64,000 nt of DNA, taken from contig NC_030824.1 of assembly GCF_001704415.2 (NCBI RefSeq), forward strand, positions 32,917,022 to 32,981,021, read 5' to 3'. This DNA is from Capra hircus. Taxonomy: Eukaryota > Chordata > Mammalia > Artiodactyla > Bovidae. The notes beneath the pieces are model-generated. The model was not told the origin of the DNA. It ran no database searches and worked only from the letters and a program-made list of their open reading frames with translations. This document shows positions 58,910-64,000 of this stretch, piece by piece; the stretch's first letter is position 1; each line of letters starts with the position of its first letter. A program made the position numbers and the translations under genes.

Positions 58910-61687
58910 TAAATCAAAGTAAATTAGATGTGCTCAAGCAGGAGATATCAAGAGTGAACATTGATATCTTAGTGAATTAAAGTGGACTAGAATGGGCAAA
59001 TTTAATTCAGATAGCTATTATATCCACTACTGTGGGCAAGAATCAATTAGAAGAAATAAAATAGTCCTCATAGTCAATGAGAAAGTTTGAAATGTAGTAC
59101 TTAGGTAAAGTCTCAAAAAAGACAGAATGATTTCATTCCATTTCCAAGGCAAACCATTCAATGTCACAGTAATCCAAGTCTCTGCCCTAACCACTGATGC
59201 TGAATAAACTGAAGCTGACTAGTTCTATGAATACATACAACACTTTCTAGAACTAACACGCCGCCTCAAAAAGAAATAGATCCTTTTCATCATAGGAGAT
59301 TAGAAAGCAAAAATAAGAAATTAAGAGATATCAGGAATAAAAATTAAGTTTGGCCTTGGAGGACAAAATGAATCAGGACAAAAGCTAACAGAGTTTTGTC
59401 AAGAAAGCAGACTAGTCATAGCAAACACCCTTTTGCAACAATCTAAGAAATGACCATTCACATGAACATCACCAGATTGTCTATACTGCAATCAAATGGA
59501 TAATGTTCTTTGCAGCCAAACATGGAGGAACTCTATACAGCCAGTAAAAACAAGACCTGGAGCTGAACGTGACTCAAATCATGACCTTCTTATTGCAAAA
59601 TTCAGGCTTAAAATGAAGAACGTAGGAAAAACCACTAGGCCATTCAGGAATGACCTAAATAAATTCCCTTATGATTATACAGTGAAGGGGACAGATTAAA
59701 GTGATTAGATTCAGTAGACAGAGGCCTAAAGAACTAAGAACAGAGATTTGCAACACTGTACAGGAGTCAGTGACCAAAACTACCCCCCCAAAAAAGAAAT
59801 GCAATAAAGCAAAGAGGTTTTCTGAGGAGGCTTTAAAAGTCGCTGAGGAAAGAACAGAAGCGAAAGGCAAGGGAAAGAGGGAAATATATATCCAACTGAA
59901 TGCAGAGTTCCAGAGAAGAGCAAAGAGAAAAAAGAAGGTTTTGTTAAATGAAAAATGCAAAGAAATAGAGGAAAACAACAGAATGGGAAAGATGAGAGAT
60001 TAATTCAAGAAAATTGGTGCTATCAAGGAAAACATTTCATGCTAGGATGCTCAGGGTAAAGGATAGAAAGTGTAAGGAAGGACTCATAGAAGCAGAAGAG
60101 ATTAAGAAGAGATGGCAAGAATGCAGAGAAGAAAGGTCTTAATGATCCAGATAATCATGATGATATGGTCACTCACCTATAGCCAGACATCTTGGAATGT
60201 AAAGTCAAATGGGCCTTGGGAAGTATTAGTATAAACAAAGCTATTGGAAGTGATGGAGTTATAGCTGAGCTATTTAAAAACATGAAAGATGATACTGAAA
60301 AAGTGCTACGCTCAATATGTCAGCAAATTTGAAAAATGTATTAGCGGTCACAGGACTGGAAATGTCAGTTTTCTTTCCAATCCCAAAGAAGGGCAATGCC
60401 AAAGAATATTCAAACTACCATACAATTGCACTCATTTCACATGCTAGCAAAGTATGCTCTAAGAATCAGTGAACTAAGCTTCAGCAGTATTCCAGTATTC
60501 AAGAAGTTCCAGATGTCCAAGCTGGATTTAGAAAAGGCAGAGGAACTAGAGAACAAATTGCCGACGTCTGTTGGATAATAGAGAAAGCAAAGGAGCTCCA
60601 GAAAAACATCTACATCTGCTTCATCGACTATACTAAAGCCATTGACTCTGGATCATAACAAACTGTTGACAATTTTTAAAAAGATGGAAATCCAGACCAC
60701 CTTAACTGTCCTGAGAAATTTGAATGCAGGTCAAGAAGCAAAAGTTAGAATGGGACATGGAGCAACTAGTTGGTTCCAAATTTGGAAAGAAGTACAACAA
60801 CACTGTATATTGTTACCTTCCATATTTAATTTGTCTGCAGGGTACATCAGGCAAAAGCCCAGGCTGGATGAATCACAAGCTAGAGTCAAGAATGCCAGGG
60901 CAGTCATCAACAACCTCAGATATACAGATGATACCACCCTAATGGCAGTAAGTAAAGAGGAACTAAAGAGTCTCTTGACGAGGCTGAAGGGGGAGAGTGA
61001 AAAAGCTGGCCTGAAGCTCAGCATTAAAATACTAAGATTATGGCATCTAGTTCCACCACTTCATGGCAAATAAAAGTGGAAATAGTGGAAGTGGTGACAT
61101 ATTTTATTTTCTTGGGGACCATACACACTGCAGATGGTTACTGAAGCCATGAAATTAAGACACTTGCTATTTGGAAGGAAAGCTATTACAAACCTAGACA
61201 GCATATTAAAAAGCAGAGATATCACTTTGCCAAGAAAGGTCCATCTATTTAAAGCTATGGTTTTTCCAGTAATTATGTACAGATGTGAGAGGTGCTGAGC
61301 ACCAAAGAATGGATACTTTTGACTTGTGGTTCTGGGGAAGACTCTTGGGAGTCCCTTGGACTGCAAGGAGATGAAACCAGTCAATACTAAAGGAAATCAA
61401 CTCGGAACGTTCATTAGAAGGACTGATGCCGGAACTGAGTTTCCATTATTTTGGCCACCTGATACAAAGAGTAAACTCATTGGAAAAGACCTAGATGCTG
61501 GGAAAGTTTGAAGGCAAAAGAAGAAGAAGAAGGCAGCAGAGGATGAGACTGTTAGATATTATCACTGACTCAGTGGACATAAATTTGAGCAAACTCCAGG
61601 AGATAGTAGAGGACAGAGGAGCCTGGTGTGCTACAGTACATGGAGTCACAGAGTTGGACAAGATTTTTCCACTGAACAATAACAACA

Positions 61688-61790
61688 GATTAGTTTCAGG
61701 TATAATGTATAACAAGGAATTCAGTTATACATATATAGACATTTATTTTATTCAGATTTTAATTTTGTATATTTCTCTTTTCTAATCATA
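61688..61790 (-). mobile_element. L1 3' UTR, reverse, continuation
   Basis: GATTAGTTTCAGGTATAATG and GAATTCAGTTATACATATAT continue the L1 of 57185-57958 across the BovB. Confidence 0.75.
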
Positions 61791-62243
61791 TATTCTATAT
61801 GCTGTGATAGACACTATCTATCTATTCTATTTTGCAATGATTAGTTTTTTTACTCTGGAATATAGGCTCAAAATGCCGAACTACAAACACATACTTTCTG
61901 TGCAGAGGATTCATATAAAAAATTGTGATGCTTAGTAAAATTTCAGGTGGATTACATCAGAAATGATCACTCATAATTACATAGATATATGTTTTCTGAC
62001 AAAGAAAATATGTTCAAAGTTTGAAAATATGCTAAAATCCTCAAAGTAGGATGAACATATATATCACATTTTTTTTATATTGTAGAAATAGTGTTTGCTA
62101 TAATTTCAGATGATTTTACCAGCTTACATTAAGTACATGGATAAATTTAATAGGATAGGATTAACTGTTTTGCAACTTTCCAAAATAACATAAAAAATTA
62201 TGACACAGACACTGAATATAGATGTACAGAAGAATGAAGCAGA
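61791..62243. other. No feature recognised
   Basis: AT-rich; nothing supported. Confidence 0.45.
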
Positions 62244-62757
62244 ATCAGTTCAGTTCCGTTCAGTCGCTCAGTCGTGTCTGACTCTTTGCGACCAAATGAA
62301 TCGCAGCACGCCAGGCTTCCCTGTCCATCACCAACTCCCGAAGTTCACCCAAACCCACGTCGATCGAGTCGGTGATGCCATCCAGCCATCTCATCCTCTG
62401 TCGTCCCCTTCTCCTCCTGCCCCCAATCCCTCCCAGCATCAGAGTCTTTTCCAATGAGTCAACACTTTGCATGAGGTGGCCAAAGTACTGGGGTTTCAGC
62501 TTCAGCATCAGTCCTTCCAAAGAACACCCAGGACTGATCTCCTTTAGGATGAACTGGTTGGATCTCCCTGCAGTCCAAGGGACTCTCTAGAGTCTTCTCC
62601 AACACCACAGTTCAAAAGCATCAATTCTTCGGCACTCAGCTTTCTTCACAGTCCAACTCTCACATCTATACATGACTACTGGAAAAACCAAAAGCCTTGA
62701 CTAGATGGACCTTTGTTGGCAAAGTAATGTCTCTGCTTTTTAATATGTCATCTAGGT
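62244..62757 (-). mobile_element. BovB LINE, 3' fragment
   Basis: Reverse BovB from AATCAGTTCAGTTCCGTTCA to TTTTTAATATGTCATCTAGG. It keeps CpG sites (TCGATCGAGTCGG complement at 62360-62372, TCGTCCCC at 62401-62408) that most copies here have lost, so it is probably among the youngest. Confidence 0.94.
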
Positions 62758-63465
62758 AGAGACACCTGAAATGAATACACACAGGTAAATTTATGATATG
62801 AATGGCTAAAAGAAGTGTTTGCATTTGGAGAACTTGAAACATACAGGTACAAAATTAGAAATTGTAATGCAATTTAGACAGTGGTTGCTTTTAAATTAAA
62901 CGTTTATTATTAATAATCTCAAGATAGAAGTAAAAAAGTAAGTTCCGAAGTCACTTTCATTCTGGGATTTCTCTTTATAAGTCTCTTCAGACTACATTTC
63001 TGGGTAAATTTAAAAATGCAAAGACTAGATAATTACATTCAGACAGTGAGTTCTGTATATATAAATAAATTCATATATCCTATATAGCATCTACTATCTC
63101 CTCAGATTTATTATTGAGAAATTTTACAATCAAGCATAATATAAGCCCATCTTTTGTCCAGTGGGTAAGGAGAAAAATCTGAAAACCACTGGCAAAAACT
63201 AAGAAAAGTTAATTCACTATTGAACTTATGTTAAAAAAGATGACTTGGGTCAAGATGACTTGACCAGAACTTGATTGTAATCCTATAGTGACTAAGACTA
63301 AACATTGTATGAATAGAGATCAGAGATATTATACCAATAACTATTAATTCTTCAAATATAATTAAAATATGAAATCTCCACCCTATTAACATTTTAAGTG
63401 TACAAAACAGTCCTATAAACCATATGTGAATTATTGTACAGAGATAACTAGAATCTTCTCATCTT
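62758..63465. other. No feature recognised
   Basis: AT-rich; nothing supported. Confidence 0.45.
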
Positions 63466-63469
63466 GCAT

Positions 63470-63930
63470 GACTGAAGTTTTGTATCCATTGAACAGCAAC
63501 TACCATTTCCCCTCCCCTCAACCCTGGACAATATCATTCTGTTTTACATTTCTATGAGTTTGACTACTTCAAATATCTTACATAAGTGAGATCATGCAGT
63601 ATTTTCCTTTCTGTAACTGGCTTATTTCACTTAGCTTACAGTCCTTGAGTTCATACAAGTTGTGCCATATGACAGGATTTTGATCTTTTTTAAAGATTAG
63701 ATAGTAGTTAATTTTAAGTATATATCACATTTTCTTTACTTCTTCATGAATTAATGCATATTTATGTAGTTTCTTCCCCTTGTACTGGACATAATGTTTA
63801 AATGATATGGGAGTGTAGATATATTTTTAAGATTGTGTTTTAAGTTTTTTTTTTTTAATAAATAACTAAAAGTGGAATTGTTGGATCATATGGTGGCTCT
63901 ATTTTAAATTTTGGGTGGGGGGAATTATTC
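63470..63930 (-). mobile_element. Old L1 3' UTR, reverse
   Basis: GAACAGCAACTACCATTTCC, CATTTCTATGAGTTTGACTA, CTGGCTTATTTCACTTAGC and GGAATTGTTGGATCATATGG follow the order of an old reverse L1 3' UTR. Confidence 0.75.
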
Positions 63931-64000
63931 TATTTAGATAGTAGCTGATTATTTTATATTCCTATAAACAGTACACAGAGTACAAATTTCTCTAAATCTT

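Larger units (their letters stand above)
57960..61687 (+). mobile_element. Near full-length BovB LINE, dead
   Basis: After removing two insertions (58352-58642 and 58693-58909) about 3.2 kb remain, close to the usual full length. It begins at the BovB 5' region (TTCATGGATCACAACCTTG), passes through the apurinic-endonuclease-like domain (58910-59660), a Lys/Glu-rich linker (frame 59701-60003), the RT fingers, palm and C-terminal region, and ends in a worn tail near 61687. The catalytic motif reads YTDD at 60921-60932 in place of YADD. Frameshifts and stops throughout leave only fragments (60642-61073 is the longest). Confidence 0.92.

Noticed and set aside
59496..60003. Lys/Glu-rich frames as a nuclear protein gene
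   Set aside because: They are the linker between endonuclease and RT in the long BovB copy.
1..64000. CRISPR array, phage, operon or bacterial defence system
   Set aside because: The repeats, composition and retroelements are those of a mammalian genome; repeated units are dispersed transposons with target duplications, not spaced arrays.

Overview
This 64-kb window is mammalian nuclear DNA from a ruminant (Pecora). The evidence is the repeat content: many copies of the RTE-type LINE BovB, the tRNA-Glu/BovB chimeric SINEs Bov-tA and BOV-A2, two CHR-type cetartiodactyl SINEs, artiodactyl-type L1 3' ends, and older mammalian L1 and MLT1 (MaLR) fragments. Cattle, sheep, goat and deer cannot be told apart by eye. 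The DNA is AT-rich. I recognise no host protein-coding exon, tRNA gene, rRNA gene, CRISPR array or operon; it reads as a gene desert or the inside of a very large intron. Almost every open reading frame is a fragment of a transposable element.

Layout. 0-16 kb: BovB 3' fragments, CHR and Bov-tA SINEs, MLT1 LTRs and an L1 on the minus strand (8.5-10.3 kb) carrying two Bov-tA insertions. 16.06-22.36 kb: one endogenous retrovirus (ERV) with two LTRs, a 4-bp target duplication (ATAC), a tRNA-Pro primer site, a splice donor, broken gag, protease, RT, RNase H and integrase pieces, an env tail and a polypurine tract. It is gammaretrovirus-like (class I) and clearly defective. 22.4-29.6 kb: a BovB, an MLT1 split by an L1 that itself carries an inverted copy of DNA from about 0.8 kb upstream, an older L1 split by a BovB, and two Bov-tA. 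29.6-46.6 kb: sparse; an L1 3' end with a BOV-A2 insertion, several SINEs, and a 3.8-kb repeat-poor stretch (34.1-37.9 kb). 46.6-51.2 kb: a nested pile in which an old BovB contains a reverse BovB, a Bov-tA and a class I LTR, and the LTR in turn contains a younger BovB. 51.3-57 kb: a Bov-tA, a probable class II LTR, a CHR SINE and an L1 end. 57.2-61.8 kb: an almost full-length but dead BovB inserted in an L1 3' end and itself hit by a reverse BovB and a Bov-tA. 62-64 kb: a BovB and an old L1 3' end.

How the parts relate. BovB and L1 supplied the retrotransposition machinery; Bov-tA and BOV-A2 share the BovB 3' tail, consistent with mobilisation by BovB. The target-site duplications read here give an order of events at several nests. 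No new functional gene system was found. The points most worth checking are the LTR asymmetry, the duplicated RT motif and in-frame gag-pro UGA of the ERV, the inverted duplication at 24.7/25.7 kb, and the four-level nest at 46.6-50.9 kb.
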